From Paraburkholderia madseniana (GTDB taxonomy: Bacteria; Pseudomonadota; Gammaproteobacteria; Burkholderiales; Burkholderiaceae), in contig NZ_VOSW01000014.1 of the NCBI RefSeq assembly GCF_009690905.1, positions 58,635-122,634 on the forward strand: 64,000 nucleotides of DNA. The letters run 5' to 3'. Below the pieces are notes generated by a model, which had not been told where the DNA came from, made no database searches, and worked only from the letters and a program-made list of their open reading frames with translations. Positions 35,958 to 46,252 of the stretch are shown one piece after another. The position numbers and the translations under genes are program-made. Within the stretch, counting starts at the first letter, position 1, and every line of letters starts with the position of its first letter.

Positions 35958-36455
35958 ATGACCATCTCGTTTCGGCACATAACACCCCCGCTGGTTCTCG
36001 CCATCGCGACCTATGCCGTACCGGCGCTCGCGCAGAACGCAGCAGCGCCCGCGCCCGCTGCGCCGGCCCTTGCCGCTACGGCTGCGACCAGCTACGGCAC
36101 CCCCGCCCCCGCAGCGCGCGCCAACCCGGGTGCGGCGCATCGCAACAGCGAAGCGCAGTTGCTCGGCGCCCCACGCGACTACGGCTCGCCAGACGCGCAG
36201 CAAGGCAATACCGCCGACGCCCAGCAGGCGGCCCTGCTCGACGAACAACGCATGACGGTGCTGGGCGGAGCGCAGCCTGCCGTGCGCAAGCAGCCCAACA
36301 AGGCGCAGGCCGCCGGCAACGGCAAGCTGCGCGCGGCCGGTCAGCCAGGCGGTCCGAACGCGGCCGCCCGTCTGATGCCCGATGGCGCCGCGAAAACCAC
36401 TTACGCCGATCCGTTCGATGCGGGCAAGCACGCCGTCTACAAATCCCCGTGGTGA
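35958..36455 (+). CDS. small secreted Ala/Pro/Gln-rich protein
   Basis: 165 aa, signal peptide ending near residue 25 (YAVPALA/Q). The mature part is rich in Ala, Pro, Gln and Gly with no Cys and no recognisable domain; the C-terminus is TYADPFDAGKHAVYKSPW. It lies in the opposite orientation between the acetyltransferase and the WcaI-like transferase genes, with its own start downstream of GGGGC. A periplasmic or surface role in EPS biology is only a guess from its neighbours. Confidence 0.65.
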   Translation: MTISFRHITPPLVLAIATYAVPALAQNAAAPAPAAPALAATAATSYGTPAPAARANPGAAHRNSEAQLLGAPRDYGSPDAQQGNTADAQQAALLDEQRMTVLGGAQPAVRKQPNKAQAAGNGKLRAAGQPGGPNAAARLMPDGAAKTTYADPFDAGKHAVYKSPW

Positions 36456-36486
36456 TATCGCATTCATGAGATGGCCGCGTACCGGA

Positions 36487-37839
36487 TCAATCCGGCGCGG
36501 CTTCCTCCGTTGTAGCCGGCTTGCGCCGCCGGGTCGGGGAGGTTGAAGACCTCGGAACACCGAAATACGGCGTCTCCCCATTTGCATGCGTGCCACTTAA
36601 GCCACGTGAACCACGCGCGCCATGAACCAGCGTCGCGAGCCGCGCTTCGAACGTGCCGATCGTCGACTCCGGCGATAGCGCGCGCTCCGCATAATTGCGG
36701 GCAGCCTTACCCAGCGCCGCACGGCGTTCGGGATCTCTTGCCAGTACCGTGATCGCCGCCGCCAAAGCCTTGACGTTATCCGGCGGCACGATCACGCCGC
36801 GCGGTGCCACCGCGTCGTAGAGACCCGTGCCGCGCCGCGCCATGGCCACCACCGCGCGCCCGCTTGCGAACATGCCGGTGAGCTTCGAGGGCATCACCAG
36901 ATCCGCCGCATCGCCGCGTTGCGGCAGGACATGAATGTCGGCGAGATTGAGCAGTTCGTTCAGACGTTCCATGGGTTGCAGCGGAATGAACACGCAGTTC
37001 GTCAATCCTGCGCAGCGCTGGAGCAAACTCTCTTTCGCCGCGCCGCTGCCGCAGAAAACGAAGGTGAGGTCGGTACGTGCGGTGAGCGATGCCGCCGCAT
37101 CGGCGAGCGTTTCGATGCCCTGTTTCGCGCCCATGTTGCCCGAGTACAGCACCACTTTCTGGCCGGCCGGAATGCCCAACAGGCGCCGGTAGTCGCTCGC
37201 GCGCGTCAGCGGAAAGATGGTCGACACGTCGACCCAGTTGGGCAGGCACACGACCCGCGAAGGCTCGACGCCCTTGACCGCCGCGCGCAAACCCATCTGC
37301 GGCGTAATCGACGATACGGTATCGAAGCGGCGCAGCAGTGTGCTTTCGATCCAGCGCGCCACGCGCGCTGCGAGCGAGCTTTTCAGAAGACCCAGATCGA
37401 AAGCGGCATCGACCTCGAAGTCCTGAATATGCAGCCACGCACTCGCGCCCGCGAGACGCGCGAGCGCCAGCGTAGCGGGCGCGCACATCAGGGTCGGCGC
37501 GATCAGCATCGCGGCATCGGGGCGCCATAGCACCTGCCGGGCGAGCAGCGGCAACGAACTCGCCGCGAAGCTCGCCAGATGCAGCATCCGCTTCAGCCCG
37601 CTCGGGCGCGCCGGCACCCACAGCGGCGCGCGCCAGATCGTCACACCGTCGCGCGTTTCGCGCTGATACCGCCATGACACATAGTTCGCCGCCACGCGCC
37701 ACTCAGGGTAATAAGGCGGCGCGCACACCACGCGAACCTCGTGGCCGCGTCTGGCCAGAAGCACAGCCATTTCCGCGGTGTACTTACCCACCCCCGTCAG
37801 TTCAGGCGCGTAATTGAGGCCGTAGATCAGAATCTTCAT
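36487..37839 (-). CDS. WcaI-like glycosyltransferase
   Basis: 450 aa. Strong resemblance to the colanic-acid WcaI family: KILIYGLNYAPELTGVGKYT, then RVVCAPPYYPEWRVAANYVS at the N-terminus, and VVLYSGNMGAKQGIETLADA and HVLPQRGDAADLVMPSKLTG in the C-terminal nucleotide-sugar domain. The last 45 residues are a low-complexity tail (Ser/Thr/Arg/Pro) not needed for the fold. It is likely the final gene of the minus-strand core that begins with manC. In colanic acid, WcaI adds a fucose to the repeat, which fits the gmd and fcl genes upstream; that specificity is inference. Confidence 0.88.
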   Translation of the reverse strand: MKILIYGLNYAPELTGVGKYTAEMAVLLARRGHEVRVVCAPPYYPEWRVAANYVSWRYQRETRDGVTIWRAPLWVPARPSGLKRMLHLASFAASSLPLLARQVLWRPDAAMLIAPTLMCAPATLALARLAGASAWLHIQDFEVDAAFDLGLLKSSLAARVARWIESTLLRRFDTVSSITPQMGLRAAVKGVEPSRVVCLPNWVDVSTIFPLTRASDYRRLLGIPAGQKVVLYSGNMGAKQGIETLADAAASLTARTDLTFVFCGSGAAKESLLQRCAGLTNCVFIPLQPMERLNELLNLADIHVLPQRGDAADLVMPSKLTGMFASGRAVVAMARRGTGLYDAVAPRGVIVPPDNVKALAAAITVLARDPERRAALGKAARNYAERALSPESTIGTFEARLATLVHGARGSRGLSGTHANGETPYFGVPRSSTSPTRRRKPATTEEAAPD

Positions 37840-37894
37840 TGTGGCTGCCAGGACGGGTTAGAGCTTCGCATGCGCGACGGGGCCGTGAGGCGCC

Positions 37895-39037
37895 TCAGTC
37901 GCTCAGCATCAGCGCGCAGCCACGCGCGATATTGGCGGCGGCAGAAGGCGGATCGAAACGGCGAATCACATCCATGCAGCGGCGCGCCGTGCCGCCGGCG
38001 TCGGCGAATGCCTCCATCGCCTTGAGCATCGTGCGCTGCAGTCCGGCGACATCGCCCGCCGTGAATGCATAGCCGCTCACGCCATCGATCACCAGTTCCG
38101 GCACACAGCCGCAACTCTCGCTGACCACCGCGGGGCAACCATGCGCGAGCGCCTCGTTGACGACGAGTCCCCACGGCTCGCTATAGCTCGGCAGCACCAT
38201 GCAGGTCGCGCCGTAGTATTCGCGGGTGAGCGGTTCGTCCTGCAAACTGCCGGCGAAAGCTACCGCGTCGCCCAGTTCGAGATCGGCCACCTTCGCGTGC
38301 AGCGCGTCCGCCATCGGTCCCGTGCCCACAATGCGCAACTTCGCCGCCGGAATGCGGCGCCGCAAGCCGGCGAACGCCTCGATCAGCGTGCCGATGCCCT
38401 TCTCTTCTGAGAGACGGCCCACGTACAGAAACACCGGCGGATTGCCGGCGCGCGCCGCAACCCGCTCGACCAGCGCGCGCTCCGGTGCAAACGATCCAGG
38501 CATTGCCGCGGCCTGGCACGGCACGAAAATCTTGTCGCGCTTCGCGCCGAGTGACTCCAGATACTCGCGGCTACGTTCACCGAAACCGAAATAGCCGTCG
38601 CAGAGCGAAAAGAACACACGCTTCGGAATCGACGTCAGCAGTTTTTTGGGCCGGTCACGCGCGGTCGAATCGCAGAACACCGCGCGCCGCTTGCCGGTCA
38701 CGATGCACGCCGCCAGCATCGCCCAGTATTCCGGACGGTGGTAACCCGGCAGGACGATCAGATCCGACTTGGTCCGCAACACTTCCCAGGTGAGCCGCGC
38801 GATCATCTTCAACGTCGGCACATCTTCGTAGCAACCGTCGAACAGCTTGTGCATCGGATAGCGATGGTACGAATAGTCGACGTCCGAAAAACCAATACGG
38901 TCGTGCTCCGTATCCGCAATCTGCACCATCGAGTAGCGAATCGCGCCGGATGCCGAGATGTTATGCAAGGCGGAGAACACGACACCCTTGTGACGCGACC
39001 ATACGACGTTGTGGAAGATCGTGACTGACGCAGTCAT
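37895..39037 (-). CDS. GT4-family glycosyltransferase
   Basis: 380 aa from the ATG at 39037; the frame extends 14 codons further but without a better ribosome site. GT-B fold with N-terminal SVTIFHNVVWSRHKGVVFSA and C-terminal FLYVGRLSEEKGIGTLIEAF and LPSYSEPWGLVVNEALAHGC (EX7E). It belongs to the minus-strand operon between fcl (112-base gap) and the WcaI-like gene (55 bases). Likely adds one sugar of the EPS repeat; donor not determinable. Confidence 0.9.
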   Translation of the reverse strand: MTASVTIFHNVVWSRHKGVVFSALHNISASGAIRYSMVQIADTEHDRIGFSDVDYSYHRYPMHKLFDGCYEDVPTLKMIARLTWEVLRTKSDLIVLPGYHRPEYWAMLAACIVTGKRRAVFCDSTARDRPKKLLTSIPKRVFFSLCDGYFGFGERSREYLESLGAKRDKIFVPCQAAAMPGSFAPERALVERVAARAGNPPVFLYVGRLSEEKGIGTLIEAFAGLRRRIPAAKLRIVGTGPMADALHAKVADLELGDAVAFAGSLQDEPLTREYYGATCMVLPSYSEPWGLVVNEALAHGCPAVVSESCGCVPELVIDGVSGYAFTAGDVAGLQRTMLKAMEAFADAGGTARRCMDVIRRFDPPSAAANIARGCALMLSD

Positions 39038-39149
39038 TTTTATGCCACTCCTCGAAAATCGTCCCTGTGTGCGTTGCACGCTATTCGTGCGAACGCTCCA
39101 CGCGCTCCCTCATTGCCGGAATCGCGCCCAGCAGCCCTTCAATGCGCGC

Positions 39150-40109
39150 CTAAACGTGCATGACGGCGGCGGCGGTCGAGCCGGCGTGTAATTCAACGAA
39201 TTCCCGATACGTGGACGTGATGCCCTCTTCGAGGCCGATGGTCGCGTGCCAACCCATTTGCGCGAGCCGCGAGACGTCCAGCAGCTTGCGCGGTGTGCCG
39301 TCGGGTTTGGACGCGTCGAACACGAGCTCACCCTCGAAGCCGGCCACCTTGCAGATACATTCGGCCAGTTCGCGAATCGACAGGTCTTCACCCACCCCGA
39401 CGTTGAACAGGCCTTCTGTCACGTTGTGTTCGAGCACGAAGAGCGTGGCCGCGGCGAGATCGTCGACGTGCAGAAACTCGCGGCGTGGCGTGCCCGAGCC
39501 CCACACCGTCAAGGTCGCGGAGCCGTCCACCTTCGCTTCGTGCGCCTTCCTGAGCAGAGCCGGCAAAACATGGCTGCTGTTCAGGTCGTAGTTGTCGTTG
39601 GGGCCGTACAGATTGGTCGGCATCAACGAGACGTACTGTGTGTTGTATTCGCGGTTGTATGCCTCGCACAGCTTGAGGCCGGCGATCTTCGCAATCGCGT
39701 AGGCGTCGTTGGTTGGTTCGAGCGGCGAGGTCAACAGATACTCCTCGCGGATCGGCTGCGGACATTGCTTCGGATAAATGCACGACGAACCGAAGAACAC
39801 CAGCCGCTCCACCTGCGCGCGATACGCGGCGTGAATCACGTTGGTTTCGATCACCAGATTTTCATAGATGAACTCGCCCGGCTGCGACGCATTGGCGAGA
39901 ATGCCGCCCACGCGCGCGGCTGCGAGCAGCACCACGTCGATCTTTTCCCGCTCGAAGAAGCCGTTCACAGCGGTCTGATCCGTGAGGTCGAGTTCCGCCC
40001 TCGAACGTGTGACGACGTTTTGATAGCCCTCGGCATTGAGCCGCCGGACCAGCGCGGAGCCGACCATGCCACGGTGGCCCGCCACGAAGATGCGTGCTTG
40101 TTTGTTCAT
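39150..40109 (-). CDS. fcl: GDP-L-fucose synthase
   Basis: 319 aa, NADPH-dependent epimerase/reductase of the extended SDR family. Nucleotide motif GHRGMVG at residues 11-17, catalytic Ser near 108, Tyr137 and Lys141 (YAIAK). It converts GDP-4-keto-6-deoxy-mannose, made by Gmd, to GDP-L-fucose. The start lies 5 bases after the gmd stop, so the two are cotranscribed. Length and motifs are standard, and the enzyme looks intact. Confidence 0.96.
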   Translation of the reverse strand: MNKQARIFVAGHRGMVGSALVRRLNAEGYQNVVTRSRAELDLTDQTAVNGFFEREKIDVVLLAAARVGGILANASQPGEFIYENLVIETNVIHAAYRAQVERLVFFGSSCIYPKQCPQPIREEYLLTSPLEPTNDAYAIAKIAGLKLCEAYNREYNTQYVSLMPTNLYGPNDNYDLNSSHVLPALLRKAHEAKVDGSATLTVWGSGTPRREFLHVDDLAAATLFVLEHNVTEGLFNVGVGEDLSIRELAECICKVAGFEGELVFDASKPDGTPRKLLDVSRLAQMGWHATIGLEEGITSTYREFVELHAGSTAAAVMHV

Positions 40110-40114
40110 CGCCG

Positions 40115-41233
40115 TTACTCGTGATGTTCCAGCGCCGTGAAACCGGCCAGCGTGACAAGCGCGTCACGTCTCGCAATCTGATAGTCCGAGCGCACCATTT
40201 CCTTGACGAGCGCGCTGAACGGCGTAGTCGGCTTCCAGCCGAGCTGCGCATGGGCTTTCGACGGATCGCCCAGCAGCGTCTCGACTTCGGCAGGCCGGAA
40301 GTAGCGCGGATCGACACGCACGATCACATCGCCGGGCGACATCTTGATTTCGCGCCCTTCCACCTTGTCGACAATGCCGACTTCATCCACACCGGAGCCT
40401 TCGAAACGCACCGTGACGCCCAACTCGGCGGCGGCATGCTGAACGAACTCGCGCACGCTGTACTGCACGCCAGTGGCGATGACGTAATCCTCCGGCCGTT
40501 CCTGCTGCAGCATGCGCCATTGCATCTCGACGTAGTCGCGCGCATGGCCCCAGTCGCGCAACGCCGACAGATTGCCGAGATACAAGGTCTTCTGCATGCC
40601 CACCGCGATGCGCGCCACGGCGCGCGTGATCTTGCGCGTCACGAAGGTCTCGCCACGCACCGGCGATTCGTGATTGAACAGAATCCCGTTGCAGGCATAG
40701 AGCCCATACGCCTCGCGGTAATTGACCGTGGTCCAGTACGCAAACAGCTTGGCGACCGCATACGGGCTGCGCGGATAGAACGGCGTGGTCTCGGACTGCG
40801 GCACCTGTTGCACGAGGCCGTACAGTTCCGAGGTCGAGGCCTGATAGAAACGCGTCTTGTGCTGAAGCCCCAGAATGCGGATCGCTTCGAGAATCCGCAA
40901 CGCGCCGAGGCCGTCCGCGTTAGCGGTGTATTCTGGTTCCTCGAACGAAACCGCCACGTGGCTCTGCGCCGCGAGGTTATAGATCTCATCGGGCTCCACA
41001 CGCTGAATCACGCGCAGGATGCTAGTCGAGTCGGTCAGGTCGGCGTGATGCAGGAAGAGTCGCTGGTCCGGGTCGTGCGGGTCGCGATAGAGATGATCGA
41101 TCCGGTCCGTATTGAACAGCGATGACCTGCGTTTGATGCCGTGTACGTCGTAACCCTTGGCGAGCAGCAGCTCGGCGAGATACGACCCGTCCTGTCCAGT
41201 AATGCCGGTGATCAGCGCGACCTTGCGTTTCAT
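40115..41233 (-). CDS. gmd: GDP-mannose 4,6-dehydratase
   Basis: 372 aa from the ATG at 41233 with GGGGAGGGG just upstream; a longer frame reaches 41317 inside the wzc stop region. Rossmann motif GITGQDG at 10-16, catalytic pattern S/T near 133-135 with Glu136, Tyr158 and Lys162. It catalyses the first step from GDP-mannose toward GDP-fucose. Located directly after wzc and before fcl, so sugar supply and polymer export are in one transcript. Confidence 0.96.
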   Translation of the reverse strand: MKRKVALITGITGQDGSYLAELLLAKGYDVHGIKRRSSLFNTDRIDHLYRDPHDPDQRLFLHHADLTDSTSILRVIQRVEPDEIYNLAAQSHVAVSFEEPEYTANADGLGALRILEAIRILGLQHKTRFYQASTSELYGLVQQVPQSETTPFYPRSPYAVAKLFAYWTTVNYREAYGLYACNGILFNHESPVRGETFVTRKITRAVARIAVGMQKTLYLGNLSALRDWGHARDYVEMQWRMLQQERPEDYVIATGVQYSVREFVQHAAAELGVTVRFEGSGVDEVGIVDKVEGREIKMSPGDVIVRVDPRYFRPAEVETLLGDPSKAHAQLGWKPTTPFSALVKEMVRSDYQIARRDALVTLAGFTALEHHE

Positions 41234-41313
41234 GAACCCCTCCCCTCGTTGAACTTTGAGATCCCAGTGCAACACCACGATCGAATGGCCGGCCCCGTCA
41301 TGGGGCCGCCATT

Positions 41314-43548
41314 TCAACCCGCAATGCTGTCGTATCCGTAATAACCGCCTTGATAGCCGGAACCGAGGAATGCCCCTTCCTGAGGCACATCGGTCAACAG
41401 CACGCCTTTGAGCGATACGCCGCCGTTGAGCAGCCGCTTGGCCGTCTCGGCAATCTCGTTCAGCGGATGGCGGCCGTGGCGCACCACCAGCAGCGTCGTG
41501 CCGGCGTACTTGCCGATCACCGTCGAGTCGGTCACGGCAAGCACCGGCGGTGTGTCGACGATCACGATGTCGTAGTGCGACTTCAACTCGTCGAGCATCG
41601 TTTGGAAACGCTTGCTCATCAGCAATTCAGACGGATGCGAGGGCAGCGTGCCCTTGGCGAGCACGTCGAGTCCGGGCAGCACGTCGCGCTGGACCATCGA
41701 CGCGAGATCGCCACCGCTCAGCACGTCCGAGAGCCCCGGCTGATGGGCGATGCCGAAATGCGAATGGACGTCGCCGCGCCGCATGTCGCCGTCGATAATC
41801 AGCACCCGCTTGTTCGCCGACGCCACCAGCGCCGCCAGATTCACCGACAGGAACGACTTGCCGGTGTCGGGCCGCGAACCCGTGATCATCACGACGTTGT
41901 TCTCGGCGTGATCGAGCGACAACTGCAACGAGGTCCGCAGATTGCGCACGCCTTCCACGGCGATGTCTTCCGGCGCCTGCTGCGCGAGGACATGCAGCCC
42001 GCGCCGGCGCAGCATGACGTTTTCCTGCAAACGCAACTGAGTCTGGCTGCGCGGCACGATCGCGAACACCGGCACGCCGAGCACCGCTTCGAGTTCGTCC
42101 GGACGTTCCACGCCGCCGTACATCGCGCGCTTGAAGAAGGTCAGCATGATGCCGATCAGCAAGCCGCCGCCGAGCGAGATCAGGATCGCCAGCACGCGTT
42201 TCGGGCGCACCGGCTCGTCAGGCGTTTCGGCGAAGTCCACCACCCGCACGTTGCCCACCTGGCCGGCTTTCGCCACCCGGAGTTGCTGCGCGCTGTTCAA
42301 CAGATTGGTATAGAGCTCCGTATCGACGTGCACGTCGCGCAGCAGGCGCAACGCGGTCTGCTCGGTATCCGGCATCACGGCCACGCTGCGGTTCATGGTG
42401 GCCGCCGCGCCCTGCAACGCCGCGATCTGTGCATCGAGCGCGGCTACCGCCGGGTGATTCGCCGTGAAGCGCTGCGACATCTCCGCGCGTTGCTGCTGCA
42501 GATCGAGCAGCTTCGTCTTGTTGTCCACGACCTGTTGGAGCAACAGGCGGCTTTCTTCACCGAGATCGACCGTGCCGTGCGCGTTGCGGAATTTGTTGTA
42601 GCGTTGCTCGGCGTCGTCGAGTTCCTTGCGCAAGCCGGGCAGTTGCTGGTCGAGGAAGGCCAGCATGTGCTCCGCTTCGGTCGAACGGCTTTCCACGTCC
42701 TGACGCACGAATTCGCGCGCCATGCTGTTGACGATCGCCGCGGTCAGCGCGGGGTCGCCGCCTTCGAGGCTCGTGCGGATCACACCGGACTGCAGCGTGG
42801 TTTCGGCCACCACGAGCGCCTTTTGCAAGCGGTCCACGGTGCCCAGCGTCGAGGCGCGCTGCAGTTCGAAACGCGCGCCAGGCTCGCCGACCAGCTTGTC
42901 GACACGCAACGCGATCGGGCCGTCGGCGGTGTCGGTTTCCACGGTCTCGCCGACGCGGCCGGAGAGAATCGCGATACCGTTCTTGTCGCGCAGCACGTAC
43001 GAACCCCCATCGCCCGCAATCAGCGTGAAGGACGTGTCGTAAAAGTCCTTCGACGTGTCGAAGCGCGACACGGCAATGCTCTCGTTACCCCATGCGAAGC
43101 CCGACAGGTTGATGAAAGAAGGCAACTTGAAGCCCCAATGTCCGTTCACCAGGCCCGCGATCATCCCGCCGATAAACGGCAGATAACGCGGCGAAGCTGA
43201 AATGTCGAGGTGCAGGTTCTTGACCGTTTCCTCGGTGACGAGACGCGACTTCAGCAACTCGATCTCCGCCGCCGTCGAGGGCTTGGTGTCGAACATGCCG
43301 GTGAGCGGCGGCAAGGAATCCTTGCCGTTCGCGTTGGCGTTGGCCGTCTTGTCCTCGACGTGGAACAGCACATCCGCGCGATAGGTCGGCGGCGCAAGGA
43401 ACGCATACGCGCACCCCAGCGCGAGTGCGATCAGCGTCACCGTCACGATCGTGCGCCAACCTCTCACGATCGTGCGCAGATAGTCCGACAGGTGCAGCTC
43501 GTCCGGTCCGGACACGTCGGTATAGCGGTTTTCGAAATTAATTGCCAT
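41314..43548 (-). CDS. wzc: EPS chain-length determinant and BY-kinase (Wzc-like)
   Basis: 744 aa from the ATG at 43548; a GTG three codons earlier (43557) is also possible. An N-terminal membrane helix ([20 protein letters not shown], near 35-55) leads to a large periplasmic coiled-coil domain, then a second helix near 440-460. The cytoplasmic tyrosine kinase has Walker A (GSRPDTGKS, Lys564), Walker A' (IDGDMRRGD) and Walker B ([12 protein letters not shown]). The C-terminus has a Tyr cluster ([16 protein letters not shown]), the expected autophosphorylation tail. With Wza it forms the trans-envelope export complex. No Wzb-type phosphatase gene was found in this window. Confidence 0.95.
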   Translation of the reverse strand: MAINFENRYTDVSGPDELHLSDYLRTIVRGWRTIVTVTLIALALGCAYAFLAPPTYRADVLFHVEDKTANANANGKDSLPPLTGMFDTKPSTAAEIELLKSRLVTEETVKNLHLDISASPRYLPFIGGMIAGLVNGHWGFKLPSFINLSGFAWGNESIAVSRFDTSKDFYDTSFTLIAGDGGSYVLRDKNGIAILSGRVGETVETDTADGPIALRVDKLVGEPGARFELQRASTLGTVDRLQKALVVAETTLQSGVIRTSLEGGDPALTAAIVNSMAREFVRQDVESRSTEAEHMLAFLDQQLPGLRKELDDAEQRYNKFRNAHGTVDLGEESRLLLQQVVDNKTKLLDLQQQRAEMSQRFTANHPAVAALDAQIAALQGAAATMNRSVAVMPDTEQTALRLLRDVHVDTELYTNLLNSAQQLRVAKAGQVGNVRVVDFAETPDEPVRPKRVLAILISLGGGLLIGIMLTFFKRAMYGGVERPDELEAVLGVPVFAIVPRSQTQLRLQENVMLRRRGLHVLAQQAPEDIAVEGVRNLRTSLQLSLDHAENNVVMITGSRPDTGKSFLSVNLAALVASANKRVLIIDGDMRRGDVHSHFGIAHQPGLSDVLSGGDLASMVQRDVLPGLDVLAKGTLPSHPSELLMSKRFQTMLDELKSHYDIVIVDTPPVLAVTDSTVIGKYAGTTLLVVRHGRHPLNEIAETAKRLLNGGVSLKGVLLTDVPQEGAFLGSGYQGGYYGYDSIAG

Positions 43549-43597
43549 TTTGTTCACCCAACAAAGCCCGGCGGTTCAAGGTCACGTTGCACGGTTG

Positions 43598-44737
43598 TTA
43601 TTTCGCAAGAACGGCACCCGTTACAGCCGCATTGATCGCCGGCAGCAGCAGGTTCAGCACACGGTTGAAGCGGACCAGTCCGCCTTGACCGACATACACG
43701 ACGTCCTTCGGTTGAAGCTCGAACTGATTGGCGAGGATCATGGACACCGGCGAGGTCGCATCGAGGTGATAGACCTGCGGTGATTCGCTGGTCGAATTGC
43801 GGATCACGAACAACTGTCTGGCTGCCGCCGTGTTCGAGTCGAAGCTGCCGCTGTCGGAAATAGCCTGCGAAAGCGTCAGCGTGCCGTTGCGCATCGGCAG
43901 GATGGTCGCCGGCTTGTTGACCTCGCCCATCACATACACGCCGCTGTCTTCGCGCGAAGCCACCCGCACGATGTCGCCGGCCTGGAGGTAGATGTCCGAC
44001 GGATTGCGGCCGCGCTTGATCAGGTCGTCCACGTTGAGCGGATATGTCACGCCGTTGCGGATCAGCTCAACGCGGCTGCGATCCGCATTTGCGCTGAAGC
44101 CGCCGCCCTGGTTGATCACGCTCGTCAACGACAACGGAATGTCGGTGACCGACTGCGCGCCAGGGGTGCGTACTTCACCGTCGACATAGACCTGCGCGTT
44201 CCGGAACGAGGCCACCCGCACCGTCACCTCAGGCTTCTGATACACGTTGCTCAGGCGCTTGTGCAGCTCCTTCTGGATCGCCCCGACGTCTTTGCCGGCC
44301 ACGTGCACCGTGCCTGCATAGGGAAACTGCACGTCGCCGTTTTCGTCGATCAGAAAACCGGGCGCGGCATCCGTCGTCTTTGCATTCTGCGCGGGCTGGC
44401 CTAGCGCGGCGGCGAGTTCCGGGTGATCCCACACGACGATCTGCAGCACGTCGCCCGGGCCGACCTTGTATGCGGTCGGTTTGCCGAACAGCGCCGTCGT
44501 CTCCGGCGGCAGCGCCGCGGACGTCCGCGTCGTGTTCATCTTGCGCAGCAGCGCGAGGTTGATATCGGTAATCGGAATCTGCTGTTGCTGCGATGCTTCC
44601 GTGCTGTAGTCCCCACCCGTGTCCTGAACCGCGGCTGGGGTAATCATCTGTTGACCCGGTACGATTCCGCATCCGGAAAGCAGTGCTGTAACTGTGAAAA
44701 TCACGAGACTTCCCGTGCGTATGCCAAGCGAGCTCAT
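43598..44737 (-). CDS. wza: outer-membrane polysaccharide export lipoprotein (Wza-like)
   Basis: 379 aa lipoprotein, lipobox LLSG followed by Cys23. The export domain follows (KVGPGDVLQIVVWDHPELAA), with SLBB-type repeats (FRNAQVYVDGEVRTPGAQSV; SGVYVMGEVNKPATILPMRN) and a C-terminal membrane-embedding helix (VLNLLLPAINAAVTGAVLAK). It forms the octameric outer-membrane channel for the polymer. It lies between the priming transferase and wzc, the conventional order, with a 73-base gap upstream. Confidence 0.95.
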   Translation of the reverse strand: MSSLGIRTGSLVIFTVTALLSGCGIVPGQQMITPAAVQDTGGDYSTEASQQQQIPITDINLALLRKMNTTRTSAALPPETTALFGKPTAYKVGPGDVLQIVVWDHPELAAALGQPAQNAKTTDAAPGFLIDENGDVQFPYAGTVHVAGKDVGAIQKELHKRLSNVYQKPEVTVRVASFRNAQVYVDGEVRTPGAQSVTDIPLSLTSVINQGGGFSANADRSRVELIRNGVTYPLNVDDLIKRGRNPSDIYLQAGDIVRVASREDSGVYVMGEVNKPATILPMRNGTLTLSQAISDSGSFDSNTAAARQLFVIRNSTSESPQVYHLDATSPVSMILANQFELQPKDVVYVGQGGLVRFNRVLNLLLPAINAAVTGAVLAK

Positions 44738-44810
44738 GGTGTTTCCTCCTTGCGCCAGGGACTGTCCTCGGGGGAGGTAGCGCCCAGCGTGCTTGTTAAC
44801 TACTTAGTAC

Positions 44811-46196
44811 TCAGTAGGCGTTTCGATGCGCCAGTCCGGCAACGATCGTCGCGCCGATAATCCGCATGTCGAGTGCGAACGACCAATGCCCCAGGTAGTA
44901 CAGGTCATGTTCGACGCGACGCTCCATCTTCTCGATGCGGTCGGTTTCGCCACGAAAGCCGTTGATCTGCGCCCAGCCTGTAATGCCCGGCTTGATCCGA
45001 TAGCGATTGATGTAGCCGGCAACCACTTTCTGATAGAGGTCGTCGTGCTCGAGTGCATGGGGACGCGGTCCGACGACCGACATGTCGCCACGCAACACGT
45101 TGAAGAATTGCGGCAGTTCGTCGAGGCTCGTGCGGCGCAGAAATGCGCCGACGCGCGTAACGCGCGGATCGTCGCGCGTCGCCTGTTTGAGCGTGCCCTT
45201 CGGCTCGTGATGCAGTCGCATCGAGCGGAATTTGTAGATCGTGAATACGCGGCCGTCCGCGCCTTTACGCTTCTGCTTGAAGAGAACCGGGCCGCGCGAC
45301 GAGAGCTTCACCGCGATCGCAATGGCGAGCAGGATCGGTGCGAGGCCGATCAACGCCGTGGCGGCGAACAGACGGTCGAAGATTTCCTTTTTCAGCATCG
45401 AACTGGCCGACAGCGGCGAGGCGACCAGGTTGATCGCCGGCACGCCGAGCAGATCGATCACGCCGCTGCCATCGAACAATGCAATGCTGCGCACGTCCGG
45501 CATGAAGCGGATATTCACCAGATCGTCGCGAAACTCGCTGATCAGTTTGCAGATCAGGGGCTCTTCGGCGAGCGACAACATCAGCCACAGCTCGTGCACA
45601 TCGTTGCTGCGAATGTAGTCGGCAAGCGCATCCACCGTCTCGCAGACAGGGACCCGCGTGCTGGTCACAGCGGACACGTCAGGGCGCGTGTTGTAGACGG
45701 CTGTCGCGCGAAAGCCTGTGCCGGGCGCCGAATCGATCCTGCGGATGATCGCGTCGCACTGCGAGCCGCTGCCGACGATCGCGACCTGATGCAGATTCAG
45801 ACCGGCACTGCGCGCACGCGCCAGCACCGCATGCGTGATCAGCCGGTAAGCGATCAGCAGGCCGCCCGTCACCGCGGTCCAATACGAGAACCACAGCCGC
45901 GAGACGAAGTCGATGCGGTGCAGCGAATACATCAGCACCAGCGCACTGCCCTGCACCATCAACCAGGCGAGCGACACCTGCCCGGCCAGCGAGAGCTTGG
46001 AGCGGCCGCGCCATGATTCATACACACCGAACGCTGGAAAGATTGCCAGCGCAAAGGCGGCGGAAAACATCACGAGCGCCCAATAGAACCCGGATTGAGC
46101 GAGGTAATCAAAGCGAATCTGCGACGCCACCGCCGCACCCACTAGTACCAACGCGACATCGAAAACTCGCGCGAGCAAATCCTGAAACTTGCGCAT
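44811..46196 (-). CDS. undecaprenyl-phosphate sugar-1-phosphate transferase (WcaJ-like)
   Basis: 461 aa from the ATG at 46196; the frame continues 13 codons upstream without a better site. Four or five N-terminal membrane helices (residues about 10-125) are followed by a CoA-binding-like middle region ([20 protein letters not shown]) and the bacterial sugar transferase domain ([60 protein letters not shown]). It starts EPS synthesis by loading glucose- or galactose-1-phosphate on undecaprenyl phosphate. The priming sugar is not fixed by sequence alone. Confidence 0.93.
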   Translation of the reverse strand: MRKFQDLLARVFDVALVLVGAAVASQIRFDYLAQSGFYWALVMFSAAFALAIFPAFGVYESWRGRSKLSLAGQVSLAWLMVQGSALVLMYSLHRIDFVSRLWFSYWTAVTGGLLIAYRLITHAVLARARSAGLNLHQVAIVGSGSQCDAIIRRIDSAPGTGFRATAVYNTRPDVSAVTSTRVPVCETVDALADYIRSNDVHELWLMLSLAEEPLICKLISEFRDDLVNIRFMPDVRSIALFDGSGVIDLLGVPAINLVASPLSASSMLKKEIFDRLFAATALIGLAPILLAIAIAVKLSSRGPVLFKQKRKGADGRVFTIYKFRSMRLHHEPKGTLKQATRDDPRVTRVGAFLRRTSLDELPQFFNVLRGDMSVVGPRPHALEHDDLYQKVVAGYINRYRIKPGITGWAQINGFRGETDRIEKMERRVEHDLYYLGHWSFALDMRIIGATIVAGLAHRNAY

Positions 46197-46252
46197 TTTG
46201 CTTACCTCGTTCTTGCCGTTCGTTCTTTTCCGCACATGATTCCGGGGCGCTG

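Noticed and set aside
35781..36596. 271-aa minus-strand ORF over the secreted protein at 35958
   Set aside because: The plus-strand product has a clear signal peptide; the minus frame is Arg-rich and lacks a domain.
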